From Hansfordia pulvinata (lineage: Eukaryota; Ascomycota; Sordariomycetes; Xylariales): 64,000 nt of DNA. The position numbers were made by a program, and so were the translations under genes. The DNA lies in the NCBI GenBank assembly GCA_006538405.1, contig BJKQ01000001.1, positions 1,922,001-1,986,000 on the forward strand, read 5' to 3'. Every line of letters starts with the position of its first letter. Within the stretch, counting starts at the first letter, position 1. This document shows positions 38,134-52,732 of this stretch, piece after piece. The notes under the pieces are model-generated. The model was not told the origin of the DNA. It did no database searches and worked only from the letters and a program-made list of their open reading frames with translations.

Positions 38134-41100
38134 CCGAAGTCGACGAGGCGTCCGGGGGAGGCCGGCCGGTCCGGAGTGGAGAAGGGGGGGAGAAAAGAGA
38201 GTCGAAGGACGGACGGTACACGCGTACGGAGTACGATGCAGACAGACAGACCGTGTTTGTGCTCCAGGGCGGGCTGGGGATGGTTTACTGATACATGTAC
38301 CTAAGATAGGGGGCTTCGGGGCCCAGAGCAGCGGGACTGACATGCAATCCAATCCACTCGAGGATCCAACCTCATTGGAGCTGCCACTGAAAGCGCAAAG
38401 TACTAAGTACGAGTACACGCCGGCAGTCAACGTCCCGTCAGCGGCGGCGACAGCAGCAACAGAACGGTGAAGAATCCCACGCTAATGACACTCGAGATCC
38501 ACGGGGGGAACCTGCACGAATGGACATCAACCGAGAAAGGCTACGGCCGTGGTCTTCTTCTGGGATCCTGATATCGGCCAGTCCGTGGGGGGGCGTCAGG
38601 CATCGTCGCAGCTGTGGAATGGCCGAGATGGCTGAGTGCGCCAACTTGTACCCGGCGGCATTGCAAGTACGTACCTACATGTAGGTAAGGGGGTATGTAG
38701 CCTGGTACCTTTCACGAATCCGCAGTGGCCCATGGAGCTGGAGGGCAGCACGCAGGTACGACCGGAGTATGGATGTCAGGCACTGCTGCCAATGTGCCAT
38801 TGTGAAGGTGCCTGCCTGTTGCATCATACACGTATCCAATCTGCTTACTACCAACTGGGAAGTACGTGCCAGGTACATTGAGAAACCACCTGATGGAGGG
38901 TAAAAAATGTATCATCCTCGTACATGTGGTCAGGTAAGGGAGGCAGGCGCACGAGATGGGAGTCAACAACAACTGGGCAGTATGTGGAATACCTACCTTA
39001 GGTATGGATAGATCAAGGGGAAGGCGCGTACACTACAGCGCCTCGCTCCTGACCCAGGGCCACCAACCGCAGGCGGGGAGGCGGACGAAAACGAGGGCGC
39101 GGGTTTACTCGTATGTACGAGATCTCATGCATGGAAGTGTCCATATCCGCACCCTCCCGCCAACAGCCATGGCAAATACCAGACTACCTACCAACACAAC
39201 CAACACGATGTGATACCTCGAACCCGCATCCCTTGCTCCGACACCCTCGGCAAACCCTCAGCCGCGTCCACAATCCGTCACCGCATCATAACAGTCAGGC
39301 ATATCAACCAGGGAGGACAAGCAGCCACCGCAACTCAGCACATCCCGTCGCGGACCCTTCGCGTCGGCGTCGCGCTTGGCATCCATGGAAGCACCCGGAC
39401 GAGGCGGCAGGATTCAAGCAACCCGGCTGACGCTCCGCAACGGTGAGCTTCAACCTCGCGTGCGCTTGCTAGCCTACGGGTCCCAACTGGATCGCGGTCT
39501 TCGAGTACGAGTACATGCAGCAGCCCCATCCATTATGCCTGTCCTACCCACGAGAACCCCGAATACTCGTACCTAGAACCCCCCTGGGGCCTAACTCATT
39601 CAAGGCTTCGTCCTGGCCGTCTCCGTTTCGCTCCCCACCGACAAAGTATCGTGCTCTGGTACTGCAACCTGGGCATGTCGGGATTGCTACAACCCTGGCG
39701 CGTCTGGACGTCCGGCCACTCCCGCCTCACCATCTCCAGGTCCGCCAGGGGCTCCAGACTGCGGGAGAGAGCAGCACGAGGACTTGAGCGCCCCGCCTCG
39801 CCGACTGCGAAGGAGCGCCAGGCCGCCTGCCGCTGCACCCTCATCACGAAAACCACCCACTCGGAGCCCGGCTTATCAGGAGGCGCAGCCAGTCCCGACC
39901 GCCTCGCCACCCGATACCACCCCGCGGATATCGTGGGCGCCTCCTGTCACTTTCAACCCTAAACCCTTCCTTCGCGGCTGACGCCTGCCGCGCTGTCAAC
40001 AGACAGCATCACGAAATGCCACGCCTCGAGTCGAGACAACACGGCACGCCGCGCGCATACGAGTGGTCATCTACAGCGGAAAAGTGTCTCGAGAGCGAAT
40101 CTCGATGCCCCGAGTCCCGCGCCAGGCACTCTCCCGTTGCCACATCCTGGTGTGTGCGAGTCCCTGGTACGTGCTCGTACTCCGCACAACGCGCAGAGGG
40201 CCTGTGTCTGCAGGTACGGACAATCGCAGTAACGCCCCACGTCGCCCGAAAAGGGACGAGGACAGGCCGACGGGTTGCAGGAACAAGGGACAGGGCGCCC
40301 TTGTCGACCGGCGAGGATCGGTCGAGGCTGCGCTGATTTTCTCTCGAGTACGGACGGAGCCCTGGCTACGATTCGCGTTCGTACGTAAACCATGGCACAG
40401 GCCAGCCTCGGTGCACCTTGGGGACGTCGCTGGCGAGGGCTGATCTTGCCCTGCATGCTCGCAGCAGGCCTGGAACGCTGGATGCTGACTTCCGCGGAAC
40501 CTTTCCAGGGCCATGAGGAGGGCGATGGCATTGGCATCCTCTTCATGCCCGATGCTCACGCGCTCGACGGGTTGAAGCTCGGGCACTCGACGTGTACACG
40601 CCAGATACGCACGCTTTGGTTTCGGCTGCACTTGAGCGTATTCTGCTCACGACATAGCACAACACACAGGCACGCACAGACACGCTTCTGACCAACAAAT
40701 CGACCGGGCTGTGCGGTAAGATCCGCCAGCGCAGTCTCTACAGACTGCTCGCTCTGACAACTGCGACACTAGACTGGTCTGGGAGGCTCTCGTTCTATGT
40801 TTGAAAGCCGTCTGCACAGAGTACAGAGTGCAATGTGCACCCTCGACGCTGGGCTGTCGATTGGCGCTACGAGCAGTCGAAGCGCGAGGCGAGCCAGACA
40901 GCGTGTGGAACAAGACCGCACAACAAGCACGGATATCTCTCTCGGACAACCAGCAGCTACTCGCATGCCCTCTGCAGGGGAGCGATATAGTGGGCATTCG
41001 ATTTTCATGATCGATCAACAGTTCATGCCGGTCCGGCGGTCACGCATCGCGCATCCATTCGAGCCTTTTTTTTCCTCCTCCCCCTCTCTTGTAATCGCGC

Positions 41101-43883
41101 TCCGCGTCACTGGCAGGCCTTTCAAGCAAGGTACTTGTCAGCAGCCACACCGGGGAGGCTCTTGTTCTTGGCCTGCCTGCAAGTACGGAACCCACATCAC
41201 CATGTGGGCCAGGAAGCAAGCGGTGCAGTGCAGGTGGTCCCTGGAGAGCCCTTTTCCCAGGGCTTGCACCGGATACCCGCTCTTGTACATGTTAAGGCTT
41301 GATGGGCCGGGGCTGCCCCCTTTCCGAGGCCAAGCCAGAAGAAGCCGAGCACGGATCGCAACGTCGCCCAAGCGCCCTCGACCTCATGCAGGAGACGTCG
41401 ACGCCAAAGCAGGGGATCGGGCTTCCGGGGTACCGACTGCTGGACCAACGTGCCAACCTCGCGCCGCCGCACCCATCTCGCAGCAGTGCCAGAACGGCGC
41501 TCTGGTAGGCAGAGCCAATGGGCTGGTTCAGCAACGTTGATGGTCGCCGCCCTAGGAGAGAACCTTGAGCCTAGCAAAAGCGCCGGTCGCACTAGAAGCG
41601 CCTTTGTCTCTTCTTGGCTTTCGGAGAAGCAAAACTGGACCTCATCGCCGGCGAGGGCACAGAGGGGCATCCAGATCCAAGGCGACTAACCTACGTGGAC
41701 GAGCAGTAGCTATGCCTTATATTTCCTTTTCCTTCTCTCTCAGTCCCTCTGTCTTCGCTGCCCGGCCCCCTTCCGACCGGCCCGCGAGTGAGTGAGTGAG
41801 TGAGGGAGTGAGTGGGCGGGTAGGTGGAAGGCCTTTGGTGCGGAGCCGGCTGAAAGACCACCAAGCACGAGAGAGAAAGAAAGAAAGAAAGAAGGAGAAA
41901 ACCGTCAGACTCGCGGCACCACCAGTTACGTATGCGCCATACGCTCGCCTCCGAGAGGGGAAGGGCTGTCAGGTTGCTTCGCTTGCTGCGGGCCGCACAT
42001 CTTTGCCGCTTGCGAACGTCACGTCGACCTGGGCCTCCCCCGACCAAGACATTTGGGCGCCTCCAGCCATGTCGAGCCCCCTCGACCGAGCACACCTCAC
42101 AACCCTACGCCCCCGTGGCTTGGGAGAAGGAAAAAGGTGAAGGCCGGCGACACAGCCATGTGCTTGAGGCGGGTGAGCACAGGACAAACCCGGTGGATGG
42201 TATCGCAGGTCTACGAGTATCCGTAGATGCTTGCCCGGCCCCCCTGCACATGCACGCTGCTCCCTTCCCCTCCAGCCCACCCACCCCCCTGGCCGCCGTT
42301 TTTTGGGACCCGGCAAGCCTTCATGCTGGAGCCCACTTCCATGATCCCGAGTCCACAGTGCCGCCCCCCAGCTCCCGAGCCAGAAAAAAAAAATGACGAC
42401 GCCTACGGCAGAGACAGGGTACCTCACGAGTACGGATAGGCATTATATCGCTTGCTAGGGGCAAGGGGGGCGGCATCCACGCATCGTACGCGGTGCTCGT
42501 ATGCACAGGTAGCCCATCCCAGCCATGCAGTTCCCCATCCCACAACCCACACTGGCGGGACCTCCCTGCCCGCCGCCGCCTGCAAGGTCTCGGGTAGTCA
42601 GCCACGAAGGTCTGAGATACTAACCCAGAAGTGCGCGTGAAGGGCCATGTCTCGCGCGTCTGGGGGGCGTATGTGCCAGTACACACGAGTGAGCCCACAC
42701 GGACGCCTTCCGCCTGCAGGAGGCGCCATCCACGAGTACTCGTGCGTAGGTATCTACCCTACTTACCTATCGTCGCCCGCCAACTGGGGTTGACCTTATA
42801 TTCAGTCCTCCGCCTGGACCCTCGTCTGTTGGCTCTCCCCTACGCTCTTTCGCCTCTCCGCCACACGCCTTGCGCACAGCTCGAGCCGGAATCCCCCCAT
42901 AGCCTGTCTCCAGCCGTGTTGTTGCGTCTGTCTTCGAGGGTTCCCACCAGTCTATCTGTGCACATCGCCCGCACACAGCGCCGAAATCCCTCTCCTTTGG
43001 GCCATACGCCTCGACCAGGAAGTCCATTCGCCGCCGTTGGCCACTCTCGGGCTGGCCCCTGTGGACGCGTGCACCTTCTCCCTGCTCTACGCACAGCTCT
43101 CCAGGTTATTTTTGACCCTCGTCGGACGACGACCGGGGCCAAGCAAGGCGCCTTGTTCAGACGGCGTTGAAACCGCCCTCAGGCTTGCACTGCCGATGTT
43201 TGGGACAGCATAGTGGCTAGTGGCAACGCTTAGACGCCTCACCTAACATTACCAGGGACTCCAGTCGTTGGTTGTGAAACGACGCATTGCCATTCAGACG
43301 ACGTCAGCGCTGCTTTGCTGTCGCGTACTCCGACACGCAAATAGATCCAGCAGTCTCTATATATCAGCTTTCGAGACCAGCCGGCCCTTGCAAGCGACGC
43401 AGCTCGAATCACATTTCCTCCATACGCCACCATCAACTCGGTATAACGGCCAGAACGTAAGCTCGCCTGATTCTACCCGTCACCAGTGCCACAAGATCTC
43501 GTGCCAAGATCCCTGTGCTGCTTCAACGCGCACACGCGACGCCATCGGTAAGATTCCGTCAGCTGCGGTCTTCTTTTTTCAGTGTAACATCGGACGACAA
43601 TTTTCGCCAGTGCAAGGGCAGAGCAAGGAACCGGGTACTTGGACCCATGAAGACGGGGATTTGAACTGGGGGAACCAACACGGACACAACACACACGGAT
43701 ACGAACGCGCCTCGTCTTCCTTCCAATCGCATAATCTTTCCCAAAAAAAGAAAAAATCTGCCCCCAGGGAGATCTCATTCCATGACCATGGCGAGCACCT
43801 CTGGTTTAATACCTTTACTTCTGCCGTCCGGCGGACGTCGTTCCACCGTTGACGCACCATCTGCAACACCCAAGATCACCAGA

Positions 43884-45529
43884 ATGTCGACCCAGTACAC
43901 CCCGCAATACGCTTCAAGCACTGGACCCGCCCATCGTCGCCAATACTCGCTGCCGGTGGCGAGATCTTACGCCAGACGAGGCTCGGTCGGCTCGCAGGCC
44001 GGCGGCAATAAGCTGCCCTCGAGCCCCGCCGAGTGGCGCCAGGCCGTCGATGAGGTTAAGCGCAGGTACTACGAGCGGCGATACAGGGCTTGCTGGACGC
44101 GATGCCGGGAGCTCATCAGCGCGCTGCCACCGTGCCAGCTTGATGATCTCGACATCGAGCCCCTCTACGTCATTAACCTGCACTTCTACGCGGCTTCTGC
44201 GATGGAGATGGGCGCCGTGCCCCTCTCAATGTCGTCGACGCTCCGCACAAAGCTTCTGGCCGACGCTCGGGGCCACTACGACAAGGCAGCGGTTCTGATC
44301 GAGAAGGCCGAGGAGAGGGCTATCAGGACATCGAGAGCCAGCTCCTCGACAGAAAGCCTCGACTCGCCCGGCCTTACCAGCTCCCGCGCCTCGGCAGCCT
44401 CCGGTAGCTCCCCATCAACGCCCCGGAGCTCTATCGGCTCCCTCGACGGCATCTCCCCCAACCCAGACGCCCGCCAGTACAGCACAGCGCCCGCGAAGGC
44501 GACCAAGAAGAAGATTTCCTTTTCGGGCCTGCCTGACGTCCTCGAGATCCCCTCCCTGGAGCAGCCATGCGAGCCCCGAGAGCCCCACGTCCGTCCTGAC
44601 AGCCCCACGCTGGGGTGGGAAGACGATCTGAAGGTGCGGCGCTGCGACCAATTCGGCTCCCCTATCGTGCTCAGAAAGCCGAGCCTTCCTCCTGTCATCA
44701 CCAAGCCGCAGCTGCAAGTCGTCCCGGTATCCGAGAGGCCCGAGCAACTGCAGCAGCCTCTGAGCGCGACATTCAGCGACAGCAGCATCCCCCCAACCCC
44801 CAACAGCGCCAGTTCGGACTCTCACCTCGACATGGAGGCGTTCCTGGCCTCTAACACCGCCAACCGCTTGTGCGTGCAGCTGTCGGCGCTGCGCTCGCAA
44901 GTGCGCTGGCACCGCGAGGCCGTCGATGCCCTGCTGACCGCCGTGGAAGATGACGAAAACCCGACCGTGCCCTCCTTTCCTGCGCCACCGCGAGGCGTGT
45001 CTGGCTTGCGTCTGCGCACCAACGGCCTGTCCTCGTCCATCTCCTCGTCCTCGGATTTGAGCTCTGCCGACGAGGGAGCCACGCCGGCTAGCGACACAGA
45101 TATGTATGGACCACCTTCGCCGGCCTCCTCTACCTCCACCGCTCGCGAGGACTACTACCGCAGCCCGGCGGGGGCACTACCGACGCCACCGTCAGCTCTT
45201 CCCCATCCCGGGAAGAGCAGCGGCCTGGCATGGCGTACAACTTCTCGCGCCCTGGCACGGCTCAGTCCTTCTCCCGGCCCGGGACCGCCATGTCCTACTC
45301 GCGTCCGGGGACTGCCATGTCATCCTCCCGCCCTGGGAGCGCCATGGGAGGTGGTGTTAGCGGCAGCCGCCCCGGCACCGCCATGAGTGGCCGCAGCCGC
45401 AGTGACAGCACTGACGCCGCCCTGCAGGAGCGCATCGAGCGCCTGCGAGCCAGTGGATGGCAGCGCAAGCGCTTCGACAGCCGCCGGTATGAGGCGCTGC
45501 GCGAGTCGGTATTGGGCGAGCTGTCCTAG
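43884..45529 (+). CDS. Unrecognised Ser/Pro-rich protein with N-terminal helical domain, one frame break
   Basis: I do not recognise the family. The most likely start is ATG 43884 (MSTQYTPQYA). An in-frame ATG at 43782 would add 34 residues. A basic N-terminus is followed by a helical, TPR- or MIT-like region (about residues 47-140, EWRQAVDEVKRRYYERRYRA...). A long Ser/Thr/Pro-rich linker comes next, then a short helical block (NRLCVQLSALRSQVRWHREA) and tandem repeats of the form SRPGTAMSY. The C-terminal helix is ALQERIERLRASGWQRKRF, with TAG at 45527-45529. The total is about 548 residues. The frame breaks at a run of five G, 45170-45174: six G joins the linker to the repeats. The repeats and conserved-looking C-terminal block argue for a real gene. 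A scaffold role would be a guess. Confidence 0.75.
45250..45400. repeat. SRPGTA-type coding repeats
   Basis: Four to five imperfect copies of a roughly 27-bp unit encode SRPGTA plus 2-3 variable residues (SRPGTAQSF, SRPGTAMSY, SRPGTAMSS, SRPGSAMGG, then GSRPGTAMSG). They lie just before the C-terminal helix of the preceding gene. Confidence 0.8.
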
Positions 45530-47149
45530 ATGGCTGCAGTCAAAGACACAGCCAATGGGTAACATAAGAGACGAGGACCCCCCTTCCCCCTTAGACCGAA
45601 GAGTCGATCACCCACCACGAGAGAAAAAAAAACAAGGCTTTAATACACAAGCTACTCGCCATCATCGCACACAGGGCCCCGCGGCCCCGAGTGTTGCCCA
45701 TAACTATACCAACAATGTATCACCAGCACCAATCAATCACCCATCCCGGCGTCAACCAGCATGCATCGGCCTCGCGCAGCGGGCCCATGATTTGTGGACG
45801 TCGTAGATGCGGAACATTTGATCGAAGGATTACCCTCTTTCGAATTTCACGAAGACACGGCACCCAACACCACCCAGCGCTGTGCCGGCCTTACTTCGTC
45901 TGGCCGGCCACAACACAGCATTTGTATTTGCGCATCAGCTGGTGGGGAAGGACTCGCAAGATTTCCTCCCTTTGATTTTCACTCTCACGATTAATGGATT
46001 ACGGGACACGCAAAATATAGAGCCTCGCCACCTGGTCACTCGACGAACGAGTGAGGACCGCGGCAATCTTTTCATTTTCTTTATCCGTTTCTTACTTGTC
46101 TATTTCTTAATTGTGCATCTTCCCCGGGCTGTCTTCCTGTCGCAGGCAGGGCTGCTCGGTACTGGATGGACTTACACATCATTGGCAACAGCGAATCGCG
46201 GAGGATAAACCATGCTACTTGGGATTTCTAGGCGCACGTGGCTTTCTTATTCCTCTTCACGGCCGGAGTCTGATGAACCTTTTTAACAATTCTCTTTCTT
46301 CTTTTTCTTTGTATGCCATCAACATGAAGGAGAGGGGGGGAGGCGGCGGGAGGGTTGGTTGCAGCCCTGGCCAAGCCTGCAAGAGAGACGGAGGAAAAAA
46401 GAGCGACCACGCAGGCAGAGAGCAGGAGAAGCCGACGTGAGGCTGACAAGGGACAGCACCCTCCCAGCCGGCTCATTGTACTTTGTAAAAAGAAAGAAAA
46501 CAATTACTTCACCCGCCCACATCGTGGCTGGACCGATGAAACGACCGGGGTCAGCGCGACGCGCTGACTGCAAGCCAGCATAGCGAAGAGCCAAAATGAA
46601 AAAGACAAGATGAAGATACTTGACGTATGTCAGATTACGTGCTGAATGTCGCTGAGAATGTGATGTAATATAGACACCAGTGGCTTGTCCGCCCACATGT
46701 TCCGCCTCTGATGTTTGTGCGGCGGGCGAAGGGGGGAACAATGCTTGCAGGCGACTAAGAGACGAAGCACCTTCTTATCTTTTCGAGCTTGCGAGAAGCT
46801 CATTGTCGTCTTCGAAGCGGCTTGCGCTGCCAATTCAGACAAGGCCTCGCCACCTTGTCTCACCAAGGTACGTGTGCGACTCGGCCGTTCCCGTCGAAAC
46901 TGGATAGCCGAAGTAGACTCAACAGGATCACACCCAGCTTTTGAATAGTAGAAGGCACCTATCACTGAACAATGTCCTCTTATTCACCCCAACTCTTGAA
47001 TGATTACACAGTCCAGGCTCTCCCCGTCCGATTCTTCGCAGACCTCTTAGGTAATGAAAGGGAACCGCCTCATCACTCGCAAATTTAAGTAGGTATCATA
47101 GTCTCTACTCCGTCCATCCAATCCGAGCAACTCACCAATCGAACTGTGC
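45530..47149. other. Convergent 3' spacer
   Basis: Lies between the Ser/Pro-rich protein gene and the kinase gene, which end towards each other. It contains T-rich and A-rich stretches likely to hold polyadenylation signals. No gene was seen. Confidence 0.55.
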
Positions 47150-48810
<1,661 letters not shown>

Positions 48811-51800
48811 TCTGACAGACTTGGAGGCCGTGCGGCCCGAACGGCGTAGCGGCACAGGGAAGCTTAGGTGCAAGAGGGCTGTGTAGCAGGGTTGGGCTGG
48901 ATGCGATTGGGCGCGCAGGGGGTGGCGCTGAGGCTGGATGATTGATGAGAAGAGATCGACAAGGGCTGACCAGCGGACGAGACGCGGAGCGAGGCAGGCT
49001 GTTGGCGAGAAGCTGCGAATGTCGAGATGCACGGAGGGGTCAGTGGCGAAGGGAGGAAGGGCGAGGAGCGAGCAAAGTGAGACGTGGTATAAGGTCGAGG
49101 TAGGTAGCGCCGGGCTGAGGTGGGGGCGAATGACAAAGTCGCTGGCAGAGACCTTGCAGGGCGGCTGCTCCGACAAGGCAGAACAAGGAGTATGACGACG
49201 GTGGCCGAGTGATGTAATGCGACGCCAAAGGCCTGAGGTGGTTTGATGCAGCGCAATGCAGATGAAGTGAGGCGAGTGGACGCTGGCCGGAGACTGACGA
49301 GCTGATCGAGAGGTGGTAGTGGTGTGTTTGATTAAGACAGGACCAGGTGCTGCAGCTGCGGGCTCAGGCCAGGTGAGATGGCGGGCAGCACGATGATGAT
49401 GGGGGCCGGCGTAAGTAGGTGGGTGTGTGAGTGAGTGAGCGAGTGAAGGTAGGGAGGTGGGCAGGTCAAGAAAGTAGTAGGTAGCAGTATGCAAGAATAT
49501 GGGGGGGGGGGGGGGGGGGGGGGTTTCCTGAGAAGGCTCCAAGTCTCCTGAAACTTGACAAGAGGCGGACAGGATCCCGGGGGTCGGTGGTGGGATGGAG
49601 GAGCGGATCGAGCTTGGATGAGGGTGTCAGGCAGATGGAGATAGATTGCAGGGCGCTGGAGCTCGCAGACGCAGGTGGCAAAGGCGGGATGCTAGGGTCA
49701 ATGCCGCCGCTCTGGGGGCCGGGCCGAGTCAGTTTCTACCTCTCTTGTACCTACCTCCTCAAGGAGGGGTCTGCCAGGTACGAGACCTTGATGAATGCAT
49801 CACTACCTATGTACCTTACCCCTCTACCTGTCATGGGGACAATCTGAAGTGTATATATATGTTCTTCTAATAAGCTGGGTATCTGCTGGAACAGATCGCG
49901 TCTGCATCTTGATGCATTTCGGCCGTTCTCAACAGCCTTGTTCGCAGGGGATCAAGATACCTACGGTACCTACGAGTACAGACGGGCGTGAGGCCTTCAA
50001 AGGTCAAGCATGGATGTAGGTAAGTGAGGTGTTTGGCTGCGCAAGAGGCAACGAGGTACATGTACTCAGGTAAGATACAGGTCCCGTACATAGTACCTAC
50101 ATGTAAGGAACTCATGGGATACCACCTCATCAATCGCAGGACGCCCGCTCTGGTTCCGCGTGGTGGTCCAGTGGCCCTCCAGCTTGCTTCTAGGTTCCCT
50201 CAATCGATGTCTGTTTCCCAATCTCACCGATATCGCTATCTGGATGTAAGGTAGTCGATCTAGCCTGTACTTTATCCTGTTGTGCTCGTTCCTACATCTG
50301 GTGATAGCCGCCGTGGCCTGTTGGCCTAAAGGCAGCCCGAGGTACACGCAAACAGGCTGCGTGGCCCGGTTGCTAGGCTGCAAGTAGCAGCAAGCACAGC
50401 CCCTCAGTTGTCACCTCGAGCAGCTGGTGTCGAGTCGCGTCAAACCGTGGTGAGGGGTTCTGGTGGGGTTTCGGCCATTGTTAGTGCAGATGCCCGGGGA
50501 GGAGAGGTCGGCAGGAGTACTCGTATCTACACCCGCGGGGCTCTTCTTCAGCTACAAAGTACTTACCTCCCTACCAACTCGTAACCCAACCCAGAACGCT
50601 CACGCTCTCTCTGCCTCCCCAGTACTCGCTCATACCGGCCAACGCGATCCATGGACGAAAGGGCACGACTGAAAGGCCTTCAATGCGAAGCGAGGACAGG
50701 CCTCCATCCACCCGCGTGCTCGTCAGTTTGGATGTAGGAGGAGATGTCTGGAGATCGTTGACCTCTGGGAACCTCGTACAGGTGCCATCAATGGAAGGCA
50801 CCTACATAGGTACATGTAGGTAACACGGTGCTCGTACCCGTGGGAGGTAGCCCGTTGTACGAGTACTAGAACCTCACTGCTCACGCTGCTCAGCCGCAAT
50901 GCCCCTCCCGCTTGCCACCCGTGCCACCCTCCCACTTGCAGTGGAGCCTCTTTCGGATCCAAGTCCAGCAGTCGACGACGCCCGTGATGGATGCCGTCCC
51001 CTCCAATTCCAGCGCGCCCCGAAACGAACCACTTTTGCAGGCTGAGCCATGGCGTGCCTGGATCCGTACGATTAGTCCCTGGTGCTGACACTCGTATTAG
51101 CGACATGGCGCAGTTGACATCGCCTTTGCAATCTGGGCCCTTCAACGCGGCCCAATGCACTCACTCAATTCGTTCGACCCAGCGTGATGACGAGCGGCCT
51201 CATGCTGTACGAGTATCCGTACGCCCGCCCACCTCCCGGCAGCCGGGGACCGACGCAGCCGCGTTCGGGTATTCTTTCCGAAAAGTCCATCGTAACCCCC
51301 AGCCGCCTGCCCTACCACAGGATGGTGACTGGATGGGCTACGAGTACAATGTCAGCCCGACCAACGTGGCCTTCGAAGGTTTGTTTGCAGGCATACAGCT
51401 GAACCGTGATGGATACCCCGACATATATCAATCCGACCCGGCCCATCGGCTGGACTGGCGCAGGGTCTGCCATTATAGCAGCAACGCGCGCACGACATGA
51501 TACGTGCGCATAGGAATCCGGGCGCGGGTCGTCGTTGCTGCCGCCGCATACCACAAGCAGCCGACGATCCTGGGTTTTCCGGGGCACACGCGCGCCGGCG
51601 CCTCGGCGTGCCACACGGAGCGATCGATCGTGGCAGCCCGACCCCGGCGGCCGTCGTCTGCCAGTCTCATCAGGCAGGTAACGGTGCATCACAGGGAAGA
51701 CACTGACTGTCGAATGGGAATCCGGGGTTGATCGCCGTGCCAAGGCGACACAAGGCGCGCCGGCCCAGAGCGACTGGCTGCGAACCCGCCTCCCACCTCC

Positions 51801-52732
51801 CGCCCCCCTCACGCCGTCGGGTCTGCACCAGGCGACTGCGGGGCAAAGCAGCAGGCCATTGGAAGCAGCTGCCGCCCCAATACCTCCAATCCTGTCTGCC
51901 TGTCTGCCTGTCGCCCAGTGCCCGTTGTCCTGTCCTGTCCGGGCCTGTCCTGTCCCGTCCTACCCTCAGCGAGGCACGGAGGTGGTCATAGGGGAAAGGT
52001 GGTTAGGTATTTCCCACCCAAGGCATTCCCGTCATTCCATCCTGCCTACCCCGATCCCCCAACGTCCAGTCAACCAACTTGACTCACGGGTTGCTTGACG
52101 ATCCTGCACTTCGATTCCTCCTTCCACCTTCAACCCACTTCGGCCCGCCTCTGCCTATCCGACTTGCCCACCGCCTGCTGCTCAAGATTCTCGTAAATAG
52201 CCCGCAGAGAGCCCCGGCTTATTCACAGCACGGTACTCGAGCGTCACCCAAAGGTCGAAACCATTGAATACACCCGCCCCGCCAGCAACACGGACCTGCC
52301 ACCACTCTCTTCCCAGCTCAGTCAGCACGACGCACCGGCCTCGTCATTGCCGACACCACCGCCCCTCGACACCGCCGCTTCCGACCACCTTCCGTCGCAG
52401 TCCGACACGCCAACCCTGCACCGCCGAGAAGCTATTCATCCACGGCTTGCCGTGTCCCCATCTCGGCATCAGCCCCGCGCGAAATCGCCTGCCTCCCCCG
52501 TCCACCACCAGAACTCACAACCGCTCTCTCACTCGACCGCCACACCCCCGGTCGTACTGCTGGCCCAGGGGTAATTTGCGCTGTGTGCCTCTCAGCCTCG
52601 CCCACAATCTCTGCCAGCTCGTTACACTCCGGCACCAACAACGGCCTCTTCTGGCCCCGCGACTTTTCTTCTCGCTCCGTACTTGCACACATATTCCGAT
52701 CGACCCGGCCTTGGTTTTTGGGACTGTTGAAG
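48811..52732. other. Divergent spacer upstream of the kinase and E2 genes
   Basis: About 3.9 kb between divergent starts. It contains GTGA repeats near 49427-49445, a run of 23 G at 49501-49523, dense TACCTACC/GTACATGTA motifs at 49735-50110 and 50795-50870, several GTACGAGTAC-type sites (49976, 50856, 51207 and 51340 regions) and TGCCTGTC/TCCTGTCC repeats at 51890-51965. No supported gene. Confidence 0.55.
49501..49523. repeat. Poly-G tract, 23 nt
   Basis: Uninterrupted run of 23 G about 700 bases upstream of the kinase start codon. Confidence 0.9.

Larger units (their letters stand above)
34656..43781. other. 9-kb gene-free stretch rich in simple repeats
   Basis: No frame shows a domain, a good start and splice sites together. 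Contents are (GA)n at about 35434-35463, C23 at 35579-35601, (TC)n at about 35836-35855, ATACC repeats at 35939-35958, C14 at 36094-36107, CAGCCAGGC-type repeats at 37677-37735, a CTGGAG hexamer array at 38074-38133, GTGA repeats at about 41786-41812, and numerous GTACGAGTAC/TACTCGTAC and TACCTACC motifs (for example 38409-38418, 39504-39513 and 42728-42737). A frame at 40797-41540 is long, but I see nothing that marks it as a gene. Non-coding RNAs or poorly conserved short genes cannot be excluded. Confidence 0.55.

Noticed and set aside
38620..38650. GGCCGAGATGGCTGAGTG, like a tRNA D-arm/A box
   Set aside because: No anticodon or T arm follows within tRNA length.
40797..41540. 247-codon plus-strand frame
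   Set aside because: Composition is arbitrary. There is no domain, repeat or splice support, and it lies in a stretch of similar random open frames in GC-rich DNA.
43625..43685. Possible minus-strand tRNA T-arm (CAGTTCAAATCCC)
   Set aside because: The flanking bases do not pair as a T stem, and no acceptor stem, A box or anticodon arm is found at the right spacing.
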